Assembly (NCBI RefSeq): GCF_000518265.1
Contig: NZ_JADG01000010.1
Span: 186,001-250,000, forward strand
DNA: 64,000 nucleotides
Source: Actinomadura oligospora ATCC 43269
Lineage (GTDB): Bacteria; Actinomycetota; Actinomycetes; Streptosporangiales; Streptosporangiaceae
Reading direction: 5' to 3'
Under the pieces are notes generated by a model. That model ran no database searches, had not been told where the DNA came from, and was given only the letters and a program-made list of their open reading frames with translations. The first letter of the stretch is position 1. Each line of letters begins with the position of its first letter. This document shows, one piece after another, positions 41,210 to 49,998 of the stretch. The position numbers were made by a program, and so were the translations under genes.

Positions 41210-42038
41210 GCGGGCGAAGGTGTGGGTCAACGGGACCCTGCTGGATCCCGACAAGGCGGTCGTGTCGGTCTTCGACCACGGCGTGCTGGTCGGCGACGGC
41301 GTGTTCGAGACGGTCAAGGTGGTGCGGGGCGAGCCGTTCGCGATGACCCGGCACCTGGAGCGGCTCGGCCGGTCCGCCGAGGGGCTCGGCCTGGCCGCGC
41401 CGGACGTGGAGGAGCTCGCCGAGGGCTGCCGCGCGGCGCTCGCGGCGGCCCCGGACTGGCCGTTCTCCCGCATCCGGATCACCCACACGTCCGGGCCGGG
41501 TCCGCTCGGCTCCCAGCGCGGCACGGAGGGCACGACCACGACGATCATCGTGGCCGAGCAGACGCCGTTCCCGGCGACCGCCGACGTGGTCGTCGTCCCG
41601 TGGAAGCGGAACGAGCACGGCGCGCTGGCCGGGCTGAAGACGACGTCCTACGCCGAGAACGCGCTGGCGCTCGCCTACGCCAGGGAGCGCGGCGGCGGCG
41701 AGGCGATCTTCGCCAACCTCGCCGGGAACCTGTGCGAGGGCACCGGCACGAACCTCTTCGTCGTCCTGGACGGCGAGCTGATCACCCCGCCCCTGGAGGC
41801 GGGCTGCCTCGCGGGCGTCACGCGCGGGCTCGTCCTGGAGTGGTGCGGCGGCGTCGAGGGCGACCTGCCGCTCGCCGAGCTGTACCGCGCCGAGGAGGCA
41901 TTCCTGACCTCCACGACCAGGGACGTCCAGCCGATCCGGAAGGTGGACGGCACGCTGCTGCCGGCCGCGCCGGGCCCGGTCACCCGCGCGGCGATGGAGG
42001 TCTTCGCGTCCCGTTCCGCCGAGCTGACCGACCCGTGA
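41199..42038 (+). CDS. pabC: Aminotransferase class IV, 4-amino-4-deoxychorismate lyase (PabC)
   Basis: This 279-residue fold-type IV PLP enzyme would release pyruvate from aminodeoxychorismate to give p-aminobenzoate. It has the family start VWVNGTLLDPDKAVVSVFDHG, the PLP lysine in LAGLKTTSYAENALAL, and EGTGTNLFVV and FLTSTTRDVQPI downstream. The GTG at 41199 lies inside pabB (11-bp overlap), so the pair is translationally coupled. Branched-chain or D-amino acid aminotransferase activity is the alternative for this fold, but the pabB neighbour decides the call. Confidence 0.9.
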   Translation: MSGERAKVWVNGTLLDPDKAVVSVFDHGVLVGDGVFETVKVVRGEPFAMTRHLERLGRSAEGLGLAAPDVEELAEGCRAALAAAPDWPFSRIRITHTSGPGPLGSQRGTEGTTTTIIVAEQTPFPATADVVVVPWKRNEHGALAGLKTTSYAENALALAYARERGGGEAIFANLAGNLCEGTGTNLFVVLDGELITPPLEAGCLAGVTRGLVLEWCGGVEGDLPLAELYRAEEAFLTSTTRDVQPIRKVDGTLLPAAPGPVTRAAMEVFASRSAELTDP

Positions 42039-42114
42039 TCGCGGGCGGGGACGGATCGGCGAGCGGGCCGGAGCGCGGATTGAAGATCAGTTAGGTCTTT
42101 ACGTCATCCGTCCC

Positions 42115-42138
42115 ATCGTTCACGTTAACGGTGACGCC
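42115..42138 (+). promoter_or_regulatory. Dyad upstream of the mannoside operon
   Basis: Around 42119-42133 the sequence TCACGTTAACGGTGA is a near-palindrome centred on GTTAAC, about 20 bp before the substrate-binding protein gene. It could be the operator of a LacI- or GntR-type sugar repressor; no such regulator gene is in the window. Confidence 0.4.
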
Positions 42139-42152
42139 TATTGGAGGTCACC

Positions 42153-43613
42153 GTGGACATCTCCGGACGGCTGGAACGCTCCCGACCCCATCCGCACCTC
42201 GACTCACGGTTCCGCTCACGGCTCACGGCCGCGCTCGCCCTCCTGCTGGCGGGCGCGGCCGTCTCGTCCTGCGGGGGCGGTTCGTCCTCGACCGACCCGC
42301 AGCGCAACGCCAAGGCCAGGTCGTTCACCCTCACGATCGCCCGCAACGCCATCGTCGGCGGCAAGAACGACGCCGAGGCGTCGTGGATCACCAAGACCGT
42401 CATCCCCGGGTTCGTCGCCGCCGAGAAGGCCAAGGGCCTGCGCGTCAAGGTCGTGTACCACGGCTACGGGGTGGACGACGAGGCGTACAAGACCAAGACC
42501 GCGCTCGACCTGAAGTCCAAGGCCGGGGCCGACATCGTCAGCCTGGACGGGATCTGGGTCGGCGAGTTCGCGCAGGCGGGGTACGTCAGGCCGCTGACTG
42601 ACGTCGTCGGCGCGCGGGCCGACTCCTGGGACGGCTGGGGCCAGATCGGTTCGTCCGTCCAGCAGTTGGGATCGTTCCAGGGCAAGCGGTACGGCATCCC
42701 GCCGAGCACCGACGGCCGCGTGCTCTTCTACAACAAGAAGCTGTTCGCGCAGGCCGGGCTGCCGGCGAACTGGCAGCCCAAGAGCTGGGACGAGATCCTC
42801 GCCGCCGGGCGCGCGCTGAAGAAGCTGCCCGGCGTGACGCCGCTCCAGATCAACGCCGGGACGGCGATGGGCGAGGCGTCGACGATGCAGGGCGTCCTGC
42901 CGCTGCTCGCGGGCGCGGGCTCGGAGATCTACGCGAACGGCAAGTGGGCCGGTGGCGGGGCCGCGATGAAGCAGGTCCTCGGCTTCTACCGGCAGCTCTA
43001 CGGGCCGGACGGGCTCGGTGACAAGAAGCTGCAGGAGGAGGCGAAGGGCCGGGACAAGTCGTTCGAGGAGTTCGCGAACAACAAGATCGGCGTCCTGCTG
43101 GAGGGCGTCTACCTGTGGCGCGGGGTGCTGAACCCGAAGGACGGCATCGCCAAGATGGCGGACCGCGACCAGGCGGTCGGGTACGCGCTGATCCCGGCGG
43201 TGACCCCCGGCAAGGGCGTCAAGGGGCAGTCGTTCGTCAGCATGTCCGGCGGGTCGGTCGCCGCGATCAACCCGCACACCAAGTACCCGCAGCAGGCGTT
43301 CGACCTGCTCGCGTACCTGAACCAGCCGGACGTGGTGAAGGCGCGCATCGCCGGGAACCCCGAGGTCACCTCGAGGAACGACGTCAACGCCGAGGCGCTG
43401 AGGGACGACCCGTTCCTGACCTTCGTCGCGCAGAAGGTGCTGCCGATCACGCTGTTCCGGCCGGGCCTCGCCGCGTACACGCAGGTGTCGACGGCGTTGC
43501 AGGAGGCGACGGCGAGTGTGGTCGCCGGGCGGAGCCCCGACGACGCGGCCGGGCAGTACACCAAGAAGCTGGAAGGCATCGTCGGTGGTTCCGGCAACGT
43601 CGACGCGAACTGA
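42153..43613 (+). CDS. ABC sugar transporter substrate-binding lipoprotein
   Basis: This 486-residue family 1 extracellular solute-binding protein begins at the GTG at 42153 (GGAGG upstream). Its signal peptide ends in a lipobox LLAGAAVSSC with Cys40 as the lipidated residue, followed by GGGSSS. The mature protein has the features of oligosaccharide binders: SWITKTVIPGFVAAEKAKG, LPANWQPKSWDEILAAGRAL and SFVSMSGGSVAAINPHTKYP. It would capture the sugar for the importer whose permeases and ATPase follow. Given the linked GH38 enzyme, a mannoside is the likely ligand. Confidence 0.9.
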   Translation: MDISGRLERSRPHPHLDSRFRSRLTAALALLLAGAAVSSCGGGSSSTDPQRNAKARSFTLTIARNAIVGGKNDAEASWITKTVIPGFVAAEKAKGLRVKVVYHGYGVDDEAYKTKTALDLKSKAGADIVSLDGIWVGEFAQAGYVRPLTDVVGARADSWDGWGQIGSSVQQLGSFQGKRYGIPPSTDGRVLFYNKKLFAQAGLPANWQPKSWDEILAAGRALKKLPGVTPLQINAGTAMGEASTMQGVLPLLAGAGSEIYANGKWAGGGAAMKQVLGFYRQLYGPDGLGDKKLQEEAKGRDKSFEEFANNKIGVLLEGVYLWRGVLNPKDGIAKMADRDQAVGYALIPAVTPGKGVKGQSFVSMSGGSVAAINPHTKYPQQAFDLLAYLNQPDVVKARIAGNPEVTSRNDVNAEALRDDPFLTFVAQKVLPITLFRPGLAAYTQVSTALQEATASVVAGRSPDDAAGQYTKKLEGIVGGSGNVDAN

Positions 43614-44502
43614 GCCCGCGAGGGCGGAGGCGACCGACGTCGTCGGGCTGGGGCGGCGGCGCGCGGCCGCGTTCGTCGCCCCGGCGCTCGTGCTCATCGT
43701 CGTGTTCCTGGTGTTCCCGGCGCTCTGGACGCTGTACCTGGGCGTCACCGACTACCGGCTGACCGGGCTGGAGGCGACGCATCCGCGCTTCCTCGGCGTC
43801 CGGAACTACACCGACGTGCTCGCGGACGGCCGGTTCCACAACTCGCTGTGGCTGACCCTGCAGTTCGTCGGCGGGTCGGCGGTGCTCGGGCAGACACTGT
43901 TCGGGTTCGCGATCGCGTGGGTGATGCGGGAGCGTCCGGCGGCCGTCCGGCGGACGGTCGAGGCGCTCGTGCTGCTCGCCTGGATCCTGCCGGGGTCGGT
44001 CGTGGCGTTCCTGTGGCTGGCGCTGCTCGACCGGGACGGCGGGACGCTGAACGCGATGCTCGGCACGCCCGGCACGGCCTGGCTGCTCGACCACCCGATG
44101 GCCTGCGTCATCGTGTTCAACGTCTGGCGCGGGACGGCGTTCTCGATGATGCTCTACACGGCCGCGCTCGGGAACGTTCCGCCGTCCCATCTGGAGACGG
44201 CGAAGCTGGCGGGCGCGTCCACCTGGCAGACGCTGCGGGACGCGGTGCTGCCGAAGATCCGGGGCCACGCGCTGACGAGCCTGCTGCTGGTCAGCCTGTG
44301 GACGTTCAACGACTTCACCCCGTTCCTGATCACGGCGGGCGGGCCGGAGAACCGGTCGGAGGTCATGTCGGCCTACGTGTACCGGACCGCGCTCGGCGAG
44401 GGACGGCTCGGCTTCGGCGCGGCGATCTCGCTGGTCATGCTGCTGATCAATCTGCTGATCGCGTTCGCCTATCTCCAAGCGCTGCGACGGAGGCGGGCAT
44501 GA
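43585..44502 (+). CDS. ABC sugar permease, MalF/UgpA type
   Basis: This protein of about 305 residues has six predicted helices. The EAA loop that docks the ATPase reads NVPPSHLETAKLAGASTWQTLRDAVLPKI, and the first helix is FVAPALVLIVVFLVFPALW. The GTG at 43585 has GGAAGG upstream and lies 29 bp inside the end of the binding-protein gene. Its stop overlaps the next permease (ATGA). Confidence 0.9.
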   Translation: MVPATSTRTEPARAEATDVVGLGRRRAAAFVAPALVLIVVFLVFPALWTLYLGVTDYRLTGLEATHPRFLGVRNYTDVLADGRFHNSLWLTLQFVGGSAVLGQTLFGFAIAWVMRERPAAVRRTVEALVLLAWILPGSVVAFLWLALLDRDGGTLNAMLGTPGTAWLLDHPMACVIVFNVWRGTAFSMMLYTAALGNVPPSHLETAKLAGASTWQTLRDAVLPKIRGHALTSLLLVSLWTFNDFTPFLITAGGPENRSEVMSAYVYRTALGEGRLGFGAAISLVMLLINLLIAFAYLQALRRRRA

Positions 44503-45314
44503 GGACGGCGCTGCGGCGGATCGCCGCGACCACGTTCGTGTCGCTCGTCCTCGCGTTCTTCGCGCTGCCGATGCTGTGGCTGGCGAGCGCGCCGTTCAAC
44601 GCGGACCCGAAGATCCATGTGTCGCTGCCGAGCTTCACGCTGGAGAACTTCCGCGTCCTGCTGGACGACCCGTACGCGCTGCGGTCGCTACGCAACTCGG
44701 TGGTCCTCGCGGCCGGGACGGCGGCGATCGTCGTGGTGTTCGCGGCGCTCGCCGCGTACGCGCTCAGCCGGGTGCGGCTGCCCGGCCGGGACGTCCTGCT
44801 GTACCTGCTGCTCCTGCTGTCGTCCATCATCACCGGGACGGCCGCGATGGTGCCGATCTTCCTGCTCGCCACCCAGCTGCACCTGGTCGACTCGCACCTC
44901 GGGGTCGTGCTGGTGCTGTCCGGCGGGCTGCTGCCGACCGCGATCTTCCTGCTCAAGGACTTCACCGACGCCACGCCCGCGTCCTACGAGGAGGCCGCGC
45001 GGGTGTTCGGGGCGTCGCCGCTGCAGACGCTGCGGCACGTGGTCGTCCCGGTGATCCGTCCGGGCCTGGCGATGGTCGGGATCTGGACGGTCGCGCAGGT
45101 GTGGGGCGACTTCCTCATGCCGTTCCTGCTGCTGCGCGATCCGGACAAGGCCCCGGCCTCGGTGATCATGTACACCTTCTACACCGAGGGCGGGCAGCCG
45201 GACCTGGCCCTGATCTCGACGTTCTCGCTGCTCTACTCGGTGCCCGTCGTGCTGATGTACCTGCTGGTCAGCCGCCGGTACGGGTTCCGGTTCCACGGAG
45301 GGATCAAACGGTGA
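44499..45314 (+). CDS. ABC sugar permease, MalG/UgpE type
   Basis: This protein of about 271 residues has six helices. The EAA loop is DATPASYEEAARVFGASPLQTLRHVVVPVI, and the N-terminus is the usual short polar stretch with PMLWLASAPFNAD. It is coupled on both sides: ATGA overlap with the first permease and GTGA overlap with the ATPase. Confidence 0.91.
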   Translation: MRTALRRIAATTFVSLVLAFFALPMLWLASAPFNADPKIHVSLPSFTLENFRVLLDDPYALRSLRNSVVLAAGTAAIVVVFAALAAYALSRVRLPGRDVLLYLLLLLSSIITGTAAMVPIFLLATQLHLVDSHLGVVLVLSGGLLPTAIFLLKDFTDATPASYEEAARVFGASPLQTLRHVVVPVIRPGLAMVGIWTVAQVWGDFLMPFLLLRDPDKAPASVIMYTFYTEGGQPDLALISTFSLLYSVPVVLMYLLVSRRYGFRFHGGIKR

Positions 45315-46390
45315 CCGGGGTCGAACTGAGCGCGCTGACCAAGGACTACCCGGGCGGCGTCCGGGCCGTGGACGGGCTGGACCTGGCCGTCCCGGACGGC
45401 GCGTTCTTCGCGCTGCTCGGGCCGTCCGGGTGCGGGAAGACGACGTTGCTGCGGACGATCGCGGGACTGGAGACCGCGACGTCCGGGACGGTCCGGATCG
45501 GCGACCGCGACGTGACGCGGCTGCCGCCGGGACGCCGCGACGTCGGCATGGTCTTCCAGGACTACGCGCTGTTCCCGCACATGACCGTCGCCGACAACAT
45601 CGCCTACCCGCTGCGCATCAAGAAGACGGGGAAGGCCGAGAGGCACGCGGCGGCGGCCGACGTCGCGGCCTCGCTCGGTCTTTCCGACCTGCTGGAACGC
45701 CGTCCGGCGGAGCTGAGCGGCGGGCAGCAGCAGCGCGTCGCGCTGGCCCGCGCGATGGCGGCGCGTCCGACGGTGTTCCTGCTGGACGAGCCGCTCTCCA
45801 ACCTGGACGCGCGGCTGCGCCTCGAAGCCCGCACGTTCCTCAAGAAGCTCCAGCACGAGCTGGGCGTGACCACGCTGTTCGTCACCCACGACCAGGCGGA
45901 GGCGCTCGCGATGGCCGACCTGATCGCCGTCATGGAGGCCGGGCGGATCCGCCAGGTCGGGACGCCCGCCGAGGTGTTCCGGAGGCCCGCGAACCTGTTC
46001 GTCGCGTCGTTCATCGGCTCGACCCCGATGAACCTCGTCGAGGCGCGCGTCGCGGACGGCCTGGTCGAGGCGGCGGGCGCGCGGCTGCGCCCGCCCGTGC
46101 GGGTCGAGGACGGCGTGCCCGTCGTGTACGGCGTCCGGCCCGAGTACCTCGACTACTCCGCGGCGCCCGTGGACGAGGCGTTCCACGGACGTGTCGTGGT
46201 CGTGGAGAACCTGGGTACCAGCTCACTGGTGACCCTCGAGACCGAGGGCGGCGTGCTCGTCCACGTCGTCGTCCCCGAGGACGCCGAACCGGCGCCGGGG
46301 GACGAGGGCTGGGCGAGCCCCCGCCCCGGCCGATCCCTGCTCTACCGCGAAGGAGATCTCTTGACCAACGACGTGGCGGCGGCGGCATGA
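45311..46390 (+). CDS. ABC sugar transporter ATPase, MsmX/UgpC type
   Basis: This protein of about 359 residues energises the importer. The motifs are Walker A GPSGCGKTT (about residues 37-45), Q-loop VFQDYALFPHMTV, signature LSGGQQQRVALARA, Walker B VFLLDEPLSNLD and a switch His in VTHDQAEALAMAD. A C-terminal TOBE-like domain of about 110 residues follows (YGVRPEYLDY). Coupled to the previous gene by GTGA and to the next by ATGA. Confidence 0.93.
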   Translation: MTGVELSALTKDYPGGVRAVDGLDLAVPDGAFFALLGPSGCGKTTLLRTIAGLETATSGTVRIGDRDVTRLPPGRRDVGMVFQDYALFPHMTVADNIAYPLRIKKTGKAERHAAAADVAASLGLSDLLERRPAELSGGQQQRVALARAMAARPTVFLLDEPLSNLDARLRLEARTFLKKLQHELGVTTLFVTHDQAEALAMADLIAVMEAGRIRQVGTPAEVFRRPANLFVASFIGSTPMNLVEARVADGLVEAAGARLRPPVRVEDGVPVVYGVRPEYLDYSAAPVDEAFHGRVVVVENLGTSSLVTLETEGGVLVHVVVPEDAEPAPGDEGWASPRPGRSLLYREGDLLTNDVAAAA

Positions 46391-47589
46391 TCCGGTTCGA
46401 GGGCGTCTGGACGCTGGAGGACCGGCTCGACCAGATCATGCGCGAGCTCGCGTTCGAGGTGCCGCCGGGCACCGCGGCGCTGACCGTCCGGCTGAGTTTC
46501 GTCGGCGGGGTGATCGACCTCGGTTGCGGCGGGCCGGACGGGTTCCGGGGCTGGTCGGGCGGCGCGCGCGACACCTACACGATCGCCGCCGACTGGGCGA
46601 CGCCCGGCTACCTGCCGGGTGAGCTGGAGCCGGGGGAGTGGCACGTGTGGCTGCGGCTGCACCGGATCCCGCCGGACGGCACTCCGTACGAGGTCACGGT
46701 CACCCTGCGCGATCGCGCGCCGGAGCGTCCGGAGACGCTGACGCCGCCTGTGGTGACCGACCGTCCGGCGCGGCGGGACGGGCTGCCCGAGCCGTCCGGG
46801 ATGCGGTGGTTCGCCGGTGACCTGCACGCGCACACCGTCCACAGCGACGGGACGCTGACCGTGCCCGAGCTGGCCGGGCTCGCGGTGAAGCAGGGGCTCG
46901 ACTTCCTCGCCGTGACCGACCACAACACGGTCAGCCACCATCCGGAGCTGCCCGGGGTGTCCAAGCACGCGGGGATCGTCCTGGTTCCGGGGCAGGAGGT
47001 CACGACCGACTACGGGCACGCGAACGTGTTCGGCGACGTGGGGTGGGTCGACTTCCGGCGTCCGGCGGCCGAGTGGGACCCGGGTGACGGCGGCGTCCTG
47101 TCGATCAACCATCCCCTGTCCGGGGACTGCGCGTGGCGGCACGACGTCCCGCCGGACGCGCGGGCCCGGCACGTCGAACTGTGGCATTCGTCCTGGTGGG
47201 ACCGGACGTGGGGCGCGCCGCTCGCGTGGGCCGCGCTCTGGCGGGACGACACGGTCGCGCTCGGCGGCAGCGACTTCCACGATCCGTCCCAGCACAAGAC
47301 GCTCGGCGAGCCGACCACATGGGTGCTCGCCGAGGACGACTCCCCGGACGCGGTCGTCGCCGCGATCGCCGCCGGACGGACCGCCGTCACCCCCGGCCCG
47401 CGCGGCGGCCCGATCCTGCTGCGCGTCGGCGACGAACTGCACGCGCTGGACGCGGACGGGACCGTCCTGTGCGGGCCGGACGGCCGTCGCGCCGCCGTGC
47501 GCGGCGACCGGGTGACCCTGCCCGCCCTCGGAACCGGAACACACCGCCTCGAAACTGACAGGAACGAGGTGATCGCACTATGCGGTTGA
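46387..47589 (+). CDS. PHP-domain metallohydrolase (CehA/McbA-like)
   Basis: This 400-residue protein has an N-terminal beta domain of about 135 residues and a PHP-type metallohydrolase domain. The metal-binding motifs are FAGDLHAHTVHSDGTLT near residue 142 (HxH), AVTDHNT with Asp/His, SINHP, and a final GGSDFHDP (Asp-x-His). CehA/McbA proteins cleave phosphate or carbamate-type esters. In this operon it might remove a substituent such as a phosphate ester from the imported oligosaccharide. The ATG overlaps the ATPase stop and the 3' end overlaps the alpha-mannosidase by 10 bp. Confidence 0.87.
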   Translation: MIRFEGVWTLEDRLDQIMRELAFEVPPGTAALTVRLSFVGGVIDLGCGGPDGFRGWSGGARDTYTIAADWATPGYLPGELEPGEWHVWLRLHRIPPDGTPYEVTVTLRDRAPERPETLTPPVVTDRPARRDGLPEPSGMRWFAGDLHAHTVHSDGTLTVPELAGLAVKQGLDFLAVTDHNTVSHHPELPGVSKHAGIVLVPGQEVTTDYGHANVFGDVGWVDFRRPAAEWDPGDGGVLSINHPLSGDCAWRHDVPPDARARHVELWHSSWWDRTWGAPLAWAALWRDDTVALGGSDFHDPSQHKTLGEPTTWVLAEDDSPDAVVAAIAAGRTAVTPGPRGGPILLRVGDELHALDADGTVLCGPDGRRAAVRGDRVTLPALGTGTHRLETDRNEVIALCG

Positions 47590-49952
47590 CGGACTCGGCG
47601 ATTGACGACGGCCTTGTGGTGGTCCCGCACACGCACTGGGACCGCGAGTGGTACCTGCCGTTCCAGCGGTTCCGGCTGCGGCTGGTCGGGCTGCTGGACG
47701 ACGTGCTGGAGCGGATGGACCGCGACCCCCGGCTGCGGTTCACCCTGGACGGCCAGATGGCCGCCGTGGACGACTACCTGGAGATCCGGCCCGAGCGCGC
47801 CGAACTGGTCGGACGGCTCGTCCGGGACGGGCGGCTCGCGGTCGGGCCGTGGCAGATCCTCATGGACGAGTTCCTGTGCTCGGGCGAGACGATCGTGCGG
47901 AACCTGGAGCTCGGGCTGCGCCGCGCGGACGACCTCGGCGGCGCGATGCGGCTCGGCTACCTGCCCGACATGTTCGGGCACATCGCGCAGATGCCGCAGA
48001 TCCTGCGCGGGTTCGGGCTCGACCGGGCGTGTGTGTGGCGGGGCGTCCCGGAGCGGGTGACGACGCACGCGTTCGCCTGGCGGGCCCCGGACGGCTCGGC
48101 GGTCCGCACCGAGTACCTGCCCGGCGGGTACGGCAACGCCGTCCACATGTTCGGCGACGCGGGCCTGGTGGACGGCCGCGCCGAGGAGGTCGCGGCGTGG
48201 CTGCGCGAGTGGCGTCCGGAGGGCGGGCCGTCGCTGGCGATGTACGGGTCCGACCACACCGCTCCTGCCGCCGACCTGGCCGAACAGGTGGAGAACGCCT
48301 CACTGCCCATGCGGCTGGCGACGTTGGGCGAGTTCCTCACGGACGCGTCCCTTGACGGCCTGCCCGTGGTGGAAGGCGAGATGCGCTCCCACGCGCGCGC
48401 GAACATCCTGCCCGGCGTGTTCTCCGTGCGCATCCCGCTGAAGGCGGCGATGGGCGCGGCCGAACGGCGCGTCGCCCGCTACGCCGAGCCGCTCGCCGCG
48501 CTCTGGCTCGCGGACGGCTCGGCCGACCGGTTCCTCGAACTCGCGTGGCGGAAGCTGATCGAGGTGAGCTGCCACGACTCGGTCACCGGGTGCGGCAGCG
48601 ACGCCACGGCACAGCAGGTCGCCGCCCGCATGGCCGAGGCCGAACAGCTCGGGCACGCCGTGTTCGACCTGGTCACAGGCCGTCTCGCCGCCGAGGTCGA
48701 CAGAAGCGACCACCTGGTCGTGAACCCGTCGCCGGTGCTGCGGCGCGGCGTGATCCGCGTCGGCGGGCCCCGGGACGGCGAGCTCCGGGACGGCAGGCTC
48801 CGGGGAGGCGGGCTTCAGGGCGGCGAACCGGTGCTCGTGGAGGTGCCGCCGCTCGGCGTCGCGACCGCGAGGGCGGCGGCCGTCCAGCCGCGCCACCCGG
48901 CGCGTGTCGAGGCGGACCGTCCGGCGAACGATCTGGTCGACGTCCGGGACCTGGGCCGGATCGTGGACGGCGGCGACGTCGGAGACACCTACAACTACGC
49001 GCCGCCGAAGCACGACGTCGTGGTGGATGAGCCGCTGTCCGAGCAGGTCCGGGTCGTCGAGACAGGGCCGCTCGTCGCGTCCGTCGCCGTCGACCGCGAG
49101 TACCGCTGGCCGGTCGAAGCCGACGCGGACGCCCGCTCGGACGCGACGGCGACGGTCGTGGTGCGGACGCTCGCGGAGGTCCACGCGGACGAGCCCTTCA
49201 CCCGGATGACCGTCGCGTTCGACAACCCGTCCCGCGACCACCGCGTCCGGCTGCACCTGCCCCTGCCGCGCCGCGCGGCGAGCTCGTTCGGGGAGGGGCA
49301 GTTCGCGGTCGTCGAGCGCGGGCTGACCGGAGAGGGCGGGCACGGGGAGGTCCCGGTCCCGACCTTCACCGCGCACGCGTTCGTCGCGGCGGGCGGCCTC
49401 GCGGTGCTGCTCAGGCACGTCACCGAGTACGAGATCGTCAACGACGGAGCCGAGCTGGCGCTGACGCTGCTGCGGTCGGTGAACTGGCTGTCCCGCGACG
49501 ACAACGGCCTGCGGGAGGAGCCCGCCGGGCCCCAGATCGCCACCCCGGACGCCCAGTGCCTCGGCCCCCACGCCTTCGAGCTGGCGCTGATGCGCTACGA
49601 CGGCGACCGTCCGGGGCCCGAGGTGCTCGCGGCGGCCGAGCTGTACGGGCACGAGCTGAGGGCCGTGCGGGGGATCGCGCCCGAGGGCACGCCCGCGCCC
49701 GCTCCGCGCTCCGGCCTCGGGATCGAGGGGGACGGCGTGGTCCTGTCGTCCCTGCGCCGCCGCGACGGGAGGCTCGAACTGCGTGTGGTGAACGAACGTC
49801 CCGAGCCGGGCGAGGTCGTCGTGACCGGCGACTTCGGGTCGGCGACCCGCTGCGACCTGGCGGGCCGTCCGGCCGGGGAGGTGGACGTCGCGTCCGGACG
49901 GTGCGTCCTGCCGCTGCGGCCCTGGGAGATCGCGACCGTCACCCTGAGCTGA
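47580..49952 (+). CDS. Glycoside hydrolase family 38 alpha-mannosidase
   Basis: This 790-residue GH38 enzyme would release alpha-linked mannose from imported oligosaccharides. The zinc-binding and active-site start is VVPHTHWDREWYL with His17, His19 and Asp21. The nucleophile motif is LGYLPDMFGH with Asp130, and further motifs are MDEFLCSGET and WRKLIEVSCHDSVTGCGSD. A large beta-rich C-terminal half (about residues 380-790) is typical of the family. There is no signal peptide, so it acts in the cytoplasm after import by the preceding ABC system. It is the last gene of the operon. Confidence 0.94.
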   Translation: MRLTDSAIDDGLVVVPHTHWDREWYLPFQRFRLRLVGLLDDVLERMDRDPRLRFTLDGQMAAVDDYLEIRPERAELVGRLVRDGRLAVGPWQILMDEFLCSGETIVRNLELGLRRADDLGGAMRLGYLPDMFGHIAQMPQILRGFGLDRACVWRGVPERVTTHAFAWRAPDGSAVRTEYLPGGYGNAVHMFGDAGLVDGRAEEVAAWLREWRPEGGPSLAMYGSDHTAPAADLAEQVENASLPMRLATLGEFLTDASLDGLPVVEGEMRSHARANILPGVFSVRIPLKAAMGAAERRVARYAEPLAALWLADGSADRFLELAWRKLIEVSCHDSVTGCGSDATAQQVAARMAEAEQLGHAVFDLVTGRLAAEVDRSDHLVVNPSPVLRRGVIRVGGPRDGELRDGRLRGGGLQGGEPVLVEVPPLGVATARAAAVQPRHPARVEADRPANDLVDVRDLGRIVDGGDVGDTYNYAPPKHDVVVDEPLSEQVRVVETGPLVASVAVDREYRWPVEADADARSDATATVVVRTLAEVHADEPFTRMTVAFDNPSRDHRVRLHLPLPRRAASSFGEGQFAVVERGLTGEGGHGEVPVPTFTAHAFVAAGGLAVLLRHVTEYEIVNDGAELALTLLRSVNWLSRDDNGLREEPAGPQIATPDAQCLGPHAFELALMRYDGDRPGPEVLAAAELYGHELRAVRGIAPEGTPAPAPRSGLGIEGDGVVLSSLRRRDGRLELRVVNERPEPGEVVVTGDFGSATRCDLAGRPAGEVDVASGRCVLPLRPWEIATVTLS

Positions 49953-49959
49953 GCCGACC

Positions 49960-49991
49960 CGGGCCGGGTGGTGCCCGCACCGCCCGGCCCG
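49960..49991. terminator. Bidirectional terminator after the mannosidase and ppgK genes
   Basis: A 14-bp stem (49960-49973 with 49978-49991, one T-G pair) surrounds a CCCG loop between the convergent mannosidase and ppgK genes. Confidence 0.8.
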
Positions 49992-49998
49992 AACGGGG

